A stretch of DNA of 64,000 nucleotides from DATAAP01 sp041690495 (GCA_041690495.1 JAWLHE010000004.1:369089-433088), one strand, 5' to 3'. Shown: positions 34,972-43,678, counted from the first letter of the stretch. The notes: generated by a model not told the origin, from the sequence alone. Program-made: numbers and translations.

Positions 34972-35775
34972 TCAGGATTTGCGAAAATCGCTCGCGTACA
35001 TGCGGAGGATGCGCAAACGCAACGCATTGACGCTTGGGCCGTCGCCGTCCCTTCGTAGATTCAATAGCGCCAATCCCGCCACTACGAAGCGCAGCAGAGG
35101 GCCAGCCGCTCGCCCTTGTATCGAGACCGATGTTTGAACGCGGCGCCCAAGCACGTCTATCCAAATTCGCAACATGCCGGCCATAGCATCATTGAGGGGT
35201 TGACCGGTCCAAGGGTCGAGCCATCTTTCGAGGTCGTCCGCGCGTTTCCCCTTCCGCGCGCGAGTGTGGCTTTGGAGGTTGAGCGCCCACGCCCGAAGTT
35301 GGCGAATGGCGCTTATGTTGTCGCGCAACTGCGAATCGCTTTGGTAGTCCTTGAACACCTCACCGCCAATCGAGAATGTCCTCGGCGGATGGTGCTCGAA
35401 GCCATTGCGGCGTTCGCCATCTCGTTCTGCTTCCCATCGAAGCCCGTCACGTACTTGGCGGGGAACATCGATCAACTCACTGTGGCCACCGACTCCTATC
35501 GCACTAAGTAGCTTATCGGCAGCCGCCCCGATTGCGTGAAACCGCTTTTCCAGTTTGCTCGGTGACAGGTCATTCAGATGTTGCAGATTGATTTGCGTCA
35601 GCTCATGGATGACTTCGAGTCGTTTAACGATTGCCACCGCACGTAGGACCTCGGCCCTCTTACCGGTCTCGTGGTCGTCAATCTCAATGCTGCCCGGTGG
35701 AATTGGAGCCGCAGCACGAAGGACGCGGAGAACGTCCTCTCGGGCAAACTTTCCTGTGTAGACCGGTTCTTCCAT
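34972..35775 (-). CDS. Hypothetical island protein (267 aa)
   Basis: A soluble, mostly helical protein with no recognised domain. The segment AREDVLRVLRAAAPIPPG is followed by a coiled-coil-like part (VIHELTQINLQHLNDLSPSK) and a C-terminal part rich in arginine and leucine. It lies between the cassette and the P4-type integrase on the same strand. ATG 35775 is used; a GTG at 35787 is also possible. Accessory or defence-associated roles cannot be excluded. Confidence 0.55.
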   Translation of the reverse strand: MEEPVYTGKFAREDVLRVLRAAAPIPPGSIEIDDHETGKRAEVLRAVAIVKRLEVIHELTQINLQHLNDLSPSKLEKRFHAIGAAADKLLSAIGVGGHSELIDVPRQVRDGLRWEAERDGERRNGFEHHPPRTFSIGGEVFKDYQSDSQLRDNISAIRQLRAWALNLQSHTRARKGKRADDLERWLDPWTGQPLNDAMAGMLRIWIDVLGRRVQTSVSIQGRAAGPLLRFVVAGLALLNLRRDGDGPSVNALRLRILRMYASDFRKS

Positions 35776-35814
35776 TACGCCAGTCACGGCTCAGAAAGCG
35801 AGCAAGCGCGCTTT

Positions 35815-37041
35815 TTAGGCGCGAAGCCTGACGACACTCCCGCTCTTTCGCGGCGTGCCGCAGAACCTCGCCCACTCTGACATGAGGCGCCGTCGCTTCT
35901 CCAGGAGATCGCCGCGCCGATAGGCAGCCTCTACTTTGTCGGGAATAGAATGCGCTAGAGCCTGCTCCGCAACCTCGCGCGGATAGTTGGTCCGCTCAGC
36001 CGCCCAGTCGCGGAACGTAGACCGGAACCCGTGCACGGTCAGGTCGGACCGACCCATGCGATTCAACAGCGCAAGCAGCGCCATGTTGGAAAGCGGCTTA
36101 CCGGACTTGCCGCCCGGGAATACCCAATCCGACAGTTGCTCCTTTTTCAGGGCTAACAAAATCCGAATGGCCCGGTCGGGAAGGGGAATACGGTGTTCGC
36201 GCCCCGCCTTAATACGGTCAGCAGGGATCGTCCACATGGCGTTCGGAAGATCGATCTCGCTCCAGCGCGCCCCGATGGTTTCGCTGGTTCGGGTGGCCGT
36301 CAAAATCAGAAACTCCAACGCTTGGGCAGCTACCCCGTCCTGGTCGCGAAGCTGACCTATGAACGGCCCGATGTCGTCATAGGGCAGCGCTGGTCGGTGA
36401 ACCACCTTTTGCACCTTAGACCGGTTGGGCAGGAGGTTTTCCAGATGGCCCTTCCAGCGCGCCGGATTGTCTCCGGTGCGGTGCCCGCGCGCCGCCGCCC
36501 AGTCCAGTACCGACTCGATGCGCCCGCGCACGCGACTGGCCGTCTCGGTCTTGGTGGCCCAGATCGGCTCCAACGCCTTCGCGACTAGGCCCGTGTCAAT
36601 TTCCTTGACCGAGAGCCGCCCGAATACCGGCGAGGCATAGGCCTTCAACGTGGCTCGCCACTGTGCCCCATGCTTTGCGTTGCGCCAGCCCTTCTCATGG
36701 GCGCCGATGTAAGCCTCGGCCGCTTCATCGAAGGTGACCGTGCGCGCCCTCTCGGCTCTCAGGGCCTCCAGTCGCTGGCGCCGTTCCTCAATAGGGTCTA
36801 TCCCCGCCAGTCGCAGCCGGCGCGCGTCCTGGGCCAGCTTACGGGCATCGGCGAGAGTAACTGTATGCAGAGGGCCGAGCCCCATCTCCCGTGCCCGGCC
36901 GGCAAGCATGAACCGGTAGATCCAGCTCTTGGCGCCAGTCCCGCTGACTTGCAGATAGAGCCCGGCGCCGTCCGGGTACATCCCCGGTTCTTTCAGCCGC
37001 CCCACCTTCAGCGCCGACAACCGGCCGATCTCGCGTGCCAT
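35815..37041 (-). CDS. P4-type tyrosine integrase (DUF4102)
   Basis: A 408-residue integrase. The N-terminal arm-binding DUF4102 domain is clear (LKEPGMYPDGAGLYLQVSGT then SWIYRFMLAGRAREMGLG). The catalytic domain has TATRTSETIGARWSEI with the first arginine, VHGFRSTFRDWAAE with the H-x-x-R box, and the final ALAHSIPDKVEAAYRRGD containing the histidine and the nucleophilic tyrosine. GGGGGGCAGG precedes ATG 37041. It lies 144 bp from the distal attachment repeat and is the likely enzyme that inserted the island at tRNA-Ser. Confidence 0.95.
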   Translation of the reverse strand: MAREIGRLSALKVGRLKEPGMYPDGAGLYLQVSGTGAKSWIYRFMLAGRAREMGLGPLHTVTLADARKLAQDARRLRLAGIDPIEERRQRLEALRAERARTVTFDEAAEAYIGAHEKGWRNAKHGAQWRATLKAYASPVFGRLSVKEIDTGLVAKALEPIWATKTETASRVRGRIESVLDWAAARGHRTGDNPARWKGHLENLLPNRSKVQKVVHRPALPYDDIGPFIGQLRDQDGVAAQALEFLILTATRTSETIGARWSEIDLPNAMWTIPADRIKAGREHRIPLPDRAIRILLALKKEQLSDWVFPGGKSGKPLSNMALLALLNRMGRSDLTVHGFRSTFRDWAAERTNYPREVAEQALAHSIPDKVEAAYRRGDLLEKRRRLMSEWARFCGTPRKSGSVVRLRA

Positions 37042-37184
37042 CCTGCCCCCCAATCCTACCCACAAACAATTGTGGGATTCTGACGGACGGCTGCGAACGG
37101 CGCAATACGAAAGCGTACAAAAATGTCGATTTTGTCGATCTAAAATGAACGTGCGCGGCTGCTGGCGCACGGCGGTTGGGCGGA

Positions 37185-37198
37185 CACTCCCTCCGCCA
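37185..37198 (+). repeat. Attachment repeat, distal copy
   Basis: CACTCCCTCCGCCA repeats the last 14 bases of tRNA-Ser(GGA); identity stops at both sides (A for C before it, T for G after it). It marks the right end of the island, next to the integrase start. Confidence 0.7.
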
Positions 37199-37617
37199 TT
37201 CCCCTAATGAAACTCGTTCTCTCGCGCCTGGTCGGGGGCTCGACGGGCCTGTTGCTGCGGTTTTTTGCTTAGACGCTGTGAACCGGGCGGTCCCGCAGCC
37301 GGCGATCATTCGCTCTCTGTCGAGCTAATTTCTCTGAAGCTGTGCACTGACCGGCCTCGATACCCGTTCAGCTGCGCCTTACGCGAGCGACGGTTTGTTG
37401 AGGCTTCCTGATTGCGAAGTTGGTCATCTCCCCCGGTCTGCCAATTGCATTTCGAACTAGGAACAACTTCAGGACGTCGTACGAATCCTAGTCCCCCAAC
37501 CATTCCTCGCTAAGCTTCGCGCATTCCAAGGAAATCCGCTCAGCCTCCGCCGTGGGGGCCGCGCTGTACCACATGACTGTCCCACATGGCTGTCCCACAG
37601 ACAGCTTTGGGGGAAGC
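37199..37617. other. Junction between two mobile elements
   Basis: A 419-bp stretch without a supported gene. It separates the tRNA-Ser island from remnants of a second element. Near its right part lies a tRNA-like 3' fragment (37481-37502). Minus-strand frames here show no coding character. Confidence 0.5.
37481..37502 (+). repeat. tRNA 3'-end-like fragment, possible attachment-site relic
   Basis: GAATCCTAGTCCCCCAACCA (37483-37502) has the form of a T-loop half followed by an acceptor-stem strand and CCA, most like a tRNA-Gln 3' end, but the 5' part of a tRNA is absent. An integrase relic starts 116 bp downstream, so it may be the att site left by that element. Confidence 0.45.
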
Positions 37618-37803
37618 ATGGCCGGGTTACAACATCTTCGCCGCCTCGGTGCGGTCTATCAGTGGCGGAGACGCCTGCCCCTTGACCTTGCGTTAAGGCT
37701 CGGTCGGGAAGATCTCGCCCGCTCGCTACGAACAACGGACTATGAGGAAGCCCAGCGCCGCTCCCGCCGCCTCAGCGCGGCGAGCGACCGGGCCTTTAGG
37801 ATG
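37618..37803 (+). pseudogene. Integrase N-terminal remnant (DUF6538 type)
   Basis: ATG 37618 opens AGLQHLRRLGAVYQWRRRLP, then RSLRTTDYEEAQRRSRRLSA. This is the N-terminal arm domain of DUF6538 tyrosine integrases, normally followed by a core and a catalytic domain. After about 60 residues the homology stops and the frame runs into sequence of an unrelated ParB-type gene, so the rest of the integrase has been lost by deletion or recombination. Confidence 0.65.
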
Positions 37804-38882
37804 GCACATGGGCGCCTGATGGCTGCGCGCAAGCTCGGCATGGCGCGGAGGTGCCGGTGCTGGTCCTAGACCACCTCAGCGAGGCCGAGAAACGGGCCTA
37901 CGTGATCGCCGACAACAAGCTGGCCTTGAACGCCGGTTGGGACGACCAGCTACTCGCCGGCGAGCTGCAGGCCCTCAAGTTGGAGGCCTTCGACCTGGGG
38001 CTGACCGGCTTTGCGGACCAGGAGATCGAGGATCTGCTCCAGGAGCTCGAAGGTGCTGGCACCGACGGGGACAAGGATCTTGCCCCGGCCCCGCCGTCGG
38101 CGCCTGTAACGCGCTCAGGTGAGCTCTGGCTGCTGGGGCGGCACCGCCTGCTCTGCGGCGACGCCACACGCCTGGAAGCGGTCGAGCAGGTTCTTGGGGG
38201 CAGACTGACCGACATGGTGTTCACGGATCCGCCCTACAACGTCGCCTATGAGGGCTCCGTGACCGACCGGCAGCAGGGTCGGGCCAGGCCGATTGCGAAT
38301 GACGATCTCGGCTAGGGCTTCGAGGTCTTCCTCCGAACCGCCTGCGCCAACATGTTGGCGGTCACCAAGGGCGCCCTGTACATCGCCATGTCCTCCTCCG
38401 AGCTGCATGTGCTGGCCGGCGCCTTCCGCGAGGCGGGCGGCCATTGGTCCACCTTCGTGATCTGGGCCAAGAACCACTTTTCCCTGGGCCGCTCGGACTA
38501 CCAGCGGCAGTACGAGCCGATCCTCTATGGCTGGAAGCAGGGCAACGACCGCTTCTGGTGTGGCGCCCGCGACCAGGGGGATATCTGGTTCGTCGATCGC
38601 ACCCAAACCAACGACCTGCATCCGACCATGAAGCCGGTCGCCCTCATCGAGAGGGCTTTGCGCAACTCTTCGAAGTCGCGGGACACGATCCTGGATCCGT
38701 TTGCCGGGTCTGGCAGCACGGTGATCGTCTGCGAAGCGCTCGAACGTGCGGCCCGGGCCATTGAGATCGATCCGGCCTATTGCGACGTGATCGTTAGGCG
38801 CTGGCAGACCTACACCGGGATGCCGGCGGTCTCCGAAACCTCGGGACTGACCTTCGCGGAAGCCGAGGCCCAGGATGGATGA
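37804..38882 (+). pseudogene. ParB-DNA methyltransferase fusion gene, 5'-truncated, frameshifted and with a nonsense codon
   Basis: The reading HGRLMAARKLGMA (37807 on) matches the ParB-like core GHGRLAAARKLG. One frame later it continues VPVLVLDHLSEAEKRAYVIA, so a small indel near 37845 shifted the frame. The methylase part has FTDPPYNVAYEG (catalytic DPPY) and later LDPFAGSGSTVIVCEALERA (AdoMet site), an adenine-N6 methylase of the beta-type motif order common in phages. An in-frame TAG at 38313-38315 interrupts it after IANDDLG, and homology resumes immediately (GFEVFLRTACANMLAVTKGA). The ParB N-terminus is missing. It is an inactivated prophage-type gene. Confidence 0.8.
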
Positions 38883-39492
38883 GCGGCCAAGAGAACCCCC
38901 GGGCGCTGACAGCCTTCTGACCCAGAAGCAGTTTGCCGAGCAGCGCGGGTGGTCCAAGCAGTATGTGAATCAGCTGGTCAAGCAGGGCAAGATCCCGCTG
39001 ACCAACGGCCTAATTGATCCTGCCGCTGCCGATGTCGCCCTGACTCAATCTCGCGATTCCAGCCGACAGGGACGTTTCCGCACTGATGCGATGCATCATG
39101 AAGCCGAAGAGAACGACTCCAGTGTTCCTGCGGGTGCGCCGAAATCGTTCGTTCGGGCGCGGACGGTCCGGGAGAACTATCGCGCCCTGCGGGAAAAGGC
39201 CGAATATGACCTGAGGATCGGCGAGCTGGTGAACTACCGTGAGGTACAGGCAGCCGCTCAGGATGCCGGCGTCGCCACGCGCGACTGCATCATGGCTTTA
39301 GCACCTGATATCGCTACTGCCATCGCCACCGAGCTGAAGGTCGACGAAGCCGCAGTCCGACGCATCGTACAACCCCTGCTGAAGGACGCTTTGATAAAGG
39401 CGGCTGACCTTCTGGAGCAGCACGTCGCGGATATTCAACGCAGCAATCCGCACTATCAGGCCGAGCCGGATGCTAGACGGATGAGCGATTGA
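38875..39492 (+). CDS. Phage terminase small-subunit-like (Nu1-type) protein
   Basis: A 205-residue protein. The N-terminal helix-turn-helix (LLTQKQFAEQRGWSKQYVNQ, then LVKQGKIPLTNGLIDPAAAD) resembles lambda Nu1-type DNA packaging proteins, and ARTVRENYRALREKAEYDLR with GELVNYREVQAAAQDAG is the helical part common to phage terminase small subunits. Its start overlaps the methylase pseudogene by eight bases, as in phage gene order. No large terminase or structural genes follow, so it is an orphan of a deleted prophage, though the frame itself is intact. Confidence 0.7.
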   Translation: MDERPREPPGADSLLTQKQFAEQRGWSKQYVNQLVKQGKIPLTNGLIDPAAADVALTQSRDSSRQGRFRTDAMHHEAEENDSSVPAGAPKSFVRARTVRENYRALREKAEYDLRIGELVNYREVQAAAQDAGVATRDCIMALAPDIATAIATELKVDEAAVRRIVQPLLKDALIKAADLLEQHVADIQRSNPHYQAEPDARRMSD

Positions 39493-39819
39493 TTAGGAGC
39501 ACGCCCGCATTTTGGTGCGCACGACACGCGCCCTGCGCATGAGCAGCAATAAGAACGTCTGAACTGAGCATCAAAGCAGACATTATCCAAGCCGGGAGTT
39601 GCTTCCCACATTGACCCGAAGCAGACATTCATATTCGTCGGTGTGGCAGGTAGCCGGCTTCCCTGGGATGTATATATGCAATCTATATGTCGCCCTCGAA
39701 AAATGAAGGGGAACGACATGAGACGCCAAGGTAGCGTGGGTGCCGGTTGATCACGGTGCCAGATGTACGCGCGAGGCAGTCATCCGGCGTCTACCCCGCT
39801 TGTAATGAAAGGGGCCGGC
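39493..39819. other. Right boundary of the prophage remnant and promoter region of the iron-ADH gene
   Basis: A 327-bp stretch without a recognised gene. It contains an AT-rich patch near 39668-39690 (TATATATGCAATCTATATG) unlike the surrounding GC-rich DNA. It also holds a ten-codon frame at 39718-39750 behind a good GAAGGGGA site, which could be a leader peptide or chance. Confidence 0.4.
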
Positions 39820-40914
39820 ATGACAGTAAAGTTCCACAACCCCGTACGCATCGAATTCGGACCCGGCGCGAGCGCCTCGCTTCCGAAACTGCTCGCTGGC
39901 CGCAAGGTCGCCCTGGTGACCTTTCCCGAGGCATCGGCGCTCGGCTTGGTTGACCGTCTGCGCTCACTGCTCGGGTCTGCGATCGCGACGATAATCGATC
40001 GCATCGAGCCGAATCCCGATATTGCGTCGCTTGCGCCGCTTTACGCCGAGTTCTGGGATAACCGTCAGAAGGTGGACGTGATCGTCGCGGTAGGAGGTGG
40101 CAGCACGCTGGATACGGCCAAGGCACTGATGATCGGAACCGAAAGCGGCCGCTTCGACGAACTCCTTTCTCTGCTGATGGACGGGCGGCCATTTCGGCCG
40201 CATGCGGTAAAGTCACTGATCGCGGTGCCGACCACGGCCGGCACCGGCAGTGAAGTGACGCCCTGGGCGACGATCTGGGATCGCGACCCTCGCCATCCTA
40301 AGAAGTATTCATTGCACTTGGAAGAGAGCTGGCCCCAATGGGCGGTGATCGACCCCGAGCTCATGCTGACTTTGCCCCGCTCGGTCACTATTCAAAGCGG
40401 CCTCGATGCGCTATCGCACGCGCTGGAGTCCATTTGGAACCTCAATAGCAATCCGATCTCGGACGCGCTTGCGATTTCGGCCGCCCGTACCGTGCTCTCG
40501 GACCTACCGGCCCTGGTCGACGATCTGGCCAATCAGCGCCTGCGTGAGAGCCTTGCGCTCGCCGCTCTCAAGGCCGGTCTGGCGTTCTCCAACACGAAGA
40601 CGGCGCTGGCGCATTCCATTTCTTACGAAATGACCCTGCGGCACGGCCTGCCGCATGGAATTGCCTGCTCATTCACTTTGCCGATGGTGCTTGGGCGTGC
40701 GATCGGAATCCGAGCGGATCGTGATGCCGTGTTGGCGGAAATTTTCGGCGGGTCACTGGACAGCGCGGCGCATCGCCTTACTGCCTTCCTCGAGGGTCTG
40801 GGCGTGAAGACGACATTCTCTTCCTATGGCGTCACATCAGACGAATCCGAGGCGATGATCCGGCACGCGCTCGATGGTGCGCGCGGCAAGAATTTCATCG
40901 GTGTGGCGACGTAA
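39820..40914 (+). CDS. Iron-containing alcohol dehydrogenase, phosphonate-cluster type
   Basis: A 364-residue group III alcohol dehydrogenase. The NAD-binding loop is VIVAVGGGSTLDTAKALM, and TTAGTGSEVTPWATIWD follows. Iron ligands are expected in SGLDALSHALESIW (Asp, His) and in LAHSISYEMTLRHGLPHGIA (two His). The wording matches iron-ADHs found in phosphonate gene clusters (TIGR03405-like), which reduce phosphonoacetaldehyde or a related aldehyde, or run in reverse. AAGGGGCC precedes ATG 39820; ATG 39763 is possible but less supported. The operator site at 40954-40990 separates it from phnD, so it may be transcribed independently. Confidence 0.85.
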   Translation: MTVKFHNPVRIEFGPGASASLPKLLAGRKVALVTFPEASALGLVDRLRSLLGSAIATIIDRIEPNPDIASLAPLYAEFWDNRQKVDVIVAVGGGSTLDTAKALMIGTESGRFDELLSLLMDGRPFRPHAVKSLIAVPTTAGTGSEVTPWATIWDRDPRHPKKYSLHLEESWPQWAVIDPELMLTLPRSVTIQSGLDALSHALESIWNLNSNPISDALAISAARTVLSDLPALVDDLANQRLRESLALAALKAGLAFSNTKTALAHSISYEMTLRHGLPHGIACSFTLPMVLGRAIGIRADRDAVLAEIFGGSLDSAAHRLTAFLEGLGVKTTFSSYGVTSDESEAMIRHALDGARGKNFIGVAT

Positions 40915-40953
40915 TAAGGCCGCGCTTCCGACGCTCGCAACTATTCTCCAAAT

Positions 40954-40990
40954 CTATAGCTGAAATTCGTTATTCCAATTTGTGCTATAG
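40954..40990. promoter_or_regulatory. Probable LysR operator upstream of phnD
   Basis: CTATAGC (40954-40960) and GCTATAG (40984-40990) form a perfect inverted repeat separated by 23 bp. The 36 bp from 40955 match the site at 47355-47390 at 25 positions without gaps, including TATAGCT at the start and CAATTTGT (40976-40983) inside. It lies 70 bp before phnD. Confidence 0.6.
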
Positions 40991-41060
40991 CAGGGTGGTC
41001 GGTAAGTTGCCCAAAGGGGAGTGCGACAATAAGTCGCCAACAACCGTGAGGGAGGCGGAA

Positions 41061-41966
41061 ATGATTGCCAGAGCCGTTAAGAATACAGCTGTCGCCGGCG
41101 TCCTGCTGGCCGGGATGTGTATCGGTGGATCGGTGGCGAAGGCATCGGATCCGGAAACGCTCTCGATCGGGGTCATTCCCTTCGAAGAAATCCAGCTTAC
41201 GGCCGATAAGTTCAAGGGCGTCGTCGAGGCGATCGAGAAAGGCACCGGCAAAAAGGTCGAGTGGCACTTTCCGACCTCCTATGCGTCCCTGATCGAGGCG
41301 CAGCGCCGCGGGTTCGTCCATATCGGTTATTACGGCCCCGAATCCTATGTGCGCGCGAACGAGGTCTCAGAAGGCAAGATCGAGGCCTTCGCGCAGGCGA
41401 TGTGGGGCGGCGGCCACTACCGCAAGAAGGAGAACGGCTATCGCTCCTTTATCATCGTGAAATCGGACAGCCCATACAAGGAAATAGCCGACCTGCGCGG
41501 CAAGTCGCTGGCGCTGGTCAGTGCCGCCAGCACGTCAGGCAACTTGGTGCCTCGCGTGGAGATCGGCCAGAGTCTCGGCAAGAAGATCAGCAGCCACTTC
41601 GGCTCGGTCTTCTATGCCGGCAGTCACACGGCAGCGGCGTTGGCCATTCTCGCCGGAAAGGCGGACGCCGCCGCCGTCGCGGACGTCACGCTGGACTGGG
41701 CGGTGGACAAGAAGGAATTCGACGGGAAGACGTTCCGGGTAATCTGGCAATCGTCCCTCCTGCCGCTCGACCCGTTTGCCTGGCGCAAGGACCTGCTGTC
41801 CGACGACCTGAAGAAGAAGATCGTCAACGCGCTGCTCGAAATGCAGAACACGCCTTCGGGCAAGGAGTTCCTACGGAAGACGCGGAGCGACTCGATCGAG
41901 GCAGCGTCGGACAAGGACTATGACGGCATCCGGCTCGTGGGCCGCGAGCTGAAAAAGTGGGAATAG
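41061..41966 (+). CDS. phnD: Phosphonate-type ABC transporter, periplasmic binding protein PhnD
   Basis: A 301-residue protein. The signal peptide (VKNTAVAGVLLAGMCIGGSVAKA-SD) is followed by LSIGVIPFEEIQLTADKFKG, then FPTSYASLIEAQRRGFVHIGYYGPESYV. This is the PhnD-family fold that wraps the phosphonate head group with backbone and Ser/Thr contacts. The block SLALVSAASTSGNLVPR carries the expected anion-binding serine/threonine run. GGAGGCGGAA sits before ATG 41061. It delivers substrate to PhnC/PhnE; phosphite, methylphosphonate and aminoalkylphosphonates are all bound by members of this family, so the ligand is open. Confidence 0.93.
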   Translation: MIARAVKNTAVAGVLLAGMCIGGSVAKASDPETLSIGVIPFEEIQLTADKFKGVVEAIEKGTGKKVEWHFPTSYASLIEAQRRGFVHIGYYGPESYVRANEVSEGKIEAFAQAMWGGGHYRKKENGYRSFIIVKSDSPYKEIADLRGKSLALVSAASTSGNLVPRVEIGQSLGKKISSHFGSVFYAGSHTAAALAILAGKADAAAVADVTLDWAVDKKEFDGKTFRVIWQSSLLPLDPFAWRKDLLSDDLKKKIVNALLEMQNTPSGKEFLRKTRSDSIEAASDKDYDGIRLVGRELKKWE

Positions 41967-42012
41967 GGCCCGCTCTGATACAAGATCATCCATAGCAATC
42001 CGATAGGCACGG

Positions 42013-42038
42013 GTGCCCGCCGGCTGGCCGGCGGGCAC
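42013..42038. promoter_or_regulatory. Intercistronic hairpin between phnD and phnC
   Basis: GTGCCCGCCGG (42013-42023) pairs perfectly with CCGGCGGGCAC (42028-42038) around CTGG. No T tract follows, so it is likely an RNA-stabilising hairpin that raises phnD message over the downstream genes, as in many binding-protein operons. Confidence 0.6.
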
Positions 42039-42079
42039 TCGCGGCTGGCGGGTGACTGTAGAAGAAGTGGCGTGAGGAA

Positions 42080-42895
42080 ATGTCGATGCAGCCAGCCGTT
42101 ATGAGCAAACTGACCGTACGGGATGTCAAGAAATCCTATTTCGCCGGCAGCATCCGGGCATTGAACGGAGTCAGCTTCGAGACCGAGGGCAATCAGATCG
42201 TCGCGCTTCTCGGGCGCAGCGGCTCGGGGAAAAGCACCCTCCTGCGATGCATCAACCGCCTGGTGCAACCGGATTCGGGCGAGATCGTGTTCGACGGCGT
42301 GGACGTCACGCGCCTCAGCCCGCGCGAGCTGCGCGAGATGCGACGGCAGATCGGCATGGTCTTCCAGGAATTCAACCTGGTGAACCGTCTTTCGGTGATC
42401 GACAACGTCCTCTGCGGACGCGCCGGCTCAACCGGCATCATGCGCTGCATGCTGAAGATCTTTCCCAAGCAGGACGTCCGCCGGGCGGAGGAGCTGCTCG
42501 AGATGGTCGGCCTGGCCGCGCACCGCTACAAGCGCGCGGACGAGCTCAGCGGCGGGCAGCGGCAGCGCGTCGGCATCGCTCGCGCGCTCATGCAGAACCC
42601 TCGGCTCATCCTGGCGGATGAGCCCACGGCCAGCCTCGACCCCGCGATCGGGCGAGAGATCATGGGCCTGATCTGCGGCCTCTCGCGCAGCAACGGAATT
42701 CCGGTCCTCATCAGCATGCACGATGTGCAGCTGGCCAAAGAGTTCGTAGAACGGGTGATCGCGCTTCGCGGCGGCGAGAAGGTGTTCGACGGTCCGCCGT
42801 CAGCGGCGGATTTCCGCAGCATATACACGGTCGTCGAACCGACGCATGCCGATGGCGGCGAGCCCGACATCCAGCTCGTAGCCGCCCGCGCCTAG
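42080..42895 (+). CDS. phnC: Phosphonate-type ABC transporter, ATP-binding protein PhnC
   Basis: A 271-residue ATPase with Walker A GRSGSGKST, signature LSGGQRQRVGIARALM, Walker B LILADEPTASLD, and the switch histidine in SMHDVQ. The family marker VFQEFNLVNRLSVIDNVL, with an insertion between the A motif and signature that holds CGRAGSTGIMRCMLKIFPKQ, is typical of PhnC. GAGGAA precedes ATG 42080. It energises uptake with the two permeases that follow closely. Confidence 0.95.
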   Translation: MSMQPAVMSKLTVRDVKKSYFAGSIRALNGVSFETEGNQIVALLGRSGSGKSTLLRCINRLVQPDSGEIVFDGVDVTRLSPRELREMRRQIGMVFQEFNLVNRLSVIDNVLCGRAGSTGIMRCMLKIFPKQDVRRAEELLEMVGLAAHRYKRADELSGGQRQRVGIARALMQNPRLILADEPTASLDPAIGREIMGLICGLSRSNGIPVLISMHDVQLAKEFVERVIALRGGEKVFDGPPSAADFRSIYTVVEPTHADGGEPDIQLVAARA

Positions 42896-42897
42896 CC

Positions 42898-43674
42898 ATG
42901 ACCCGCAATACGGCGATCATGGCGCGCCATGTATCGACAGCGCTGCTCTTCGGTACGCTCACCGCTCTCTCGGCGTTTTACATCCTAGCGGTCGCGACCG
43001 ACTGGCCGCGCGTCTCGTCGTTCGGCGAGGCGGTGGCGGCCCTGGAGCGCTTTTTTCCGCCGAACCTGGATGCGATTCCGGGGCTGTTCTGGCCGACGGT
43101 CGATACGATCCTGATGGCGTTCTTCGCCACGCTGCTGATCTCCATCATTGCTCCGCCCATAATCTGGCTGTCCGCGCGCAACATCACGCCGAATATCGTC
43201 ACCTTCTTCATCGGGCGCGCGATCGTCATCGTCACTCGCTCCGTCCACGAGCTGGTGTGGGGCGTTCTGTTCGTCATCGCCGTCGGGCTCGGGCCCCTGC
43301 CGGGAATCTTAGCACTCGCGGTGCGCGACATCGGTTTCGTCACCAAGGTCGTCGCCGAGGAGGTCGAGGCAGTCGATCTTCGGCCGGTCGAGGCGCTGCA
43401 GGCGGCGGGCGCCAGCTCGATCAAGGTGCTCATCCTCGCGATCATTCCCCAGGTCCTGCCGGTTTATATCGGGACGCTGATCTTCCAGTGGGAGATCAAC
43501 CTGCGGCGTGCGGCGGTGATCGGGGTCGTCGGCGCCGGCGGGCTGGGTCTCGCCTTCCATCAGGCAATGATCCAGTTCAAGTGGCGCGACGCGACCGCGA
43601 TCGTGGTCATCCTCGTGGTCCTGGTTCTGATCGGCGAAGTGCTTTCCCGTCAGCTGCGCAAGCGCATCATTTGA
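42898..43674 (+). CDS. phnE: Phosphonate-type ABC transporter permease PhnE (first)
   Basis: A 258-residue permease with about six membrane segments and the coupling loop EEVEAVDLRPVEALQAAGAS in the cytoplasm. VRDIGFVTKVVAEEVEAVD and ELVWGVLFVIAVGLGPLPGI are characteristic PhnE wording. It starts two bases after phnC and pairs with the second permease to make a heterodimeric channel. Confidence 0.93.
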   Translation: MTRNTAIMARHVSTALLFGTLTALSAFYILAVATDWPRVSSFGEAVAALERFFPPNLDAIPGLFWPTVDTILMAFFATLLISIIAPPIIWLSARNITPNIVTFFIGRAIVIVTRSVHELVWGVLFVIAVGLGPLPGILALAVRDIGFVTKVVAEEVEAVDLRPVEALQAAGASSIKVLILAIIPQVLPVYIGTLIFQWEINLRRAAVIGVVGAGGLGLAFHQAMIQFKWRDATAIVVILVVLVLIGEVLSRQLRKRII

Positions 43675-43678
43675 GGCA

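Larger units (their letters stand above)
29643..37198. mobile_element. Integrative island in tRNA-Ser(GGA), carrying a restriction-modification system
   Basis: The island is bounded by 14-bp direct repeats CACTCCCTCCGCCA at 29643-29656 (in the tRNA 3' end) and 37185-37198. It contains a PLD-type nuclease, an adenine methylase, an RHH protein, a recombinase with two small DNA-binding proteins, a hypothetical gene and a P4-type integrase. Base composition in the first 8 kb is clearly less GC-rich than the flanking lepA and transporter genes, supporting recent arrival. The integrase sits at the end distal to the tRNA, the reverse of the commonest arrangement. Confidence 0.75.
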
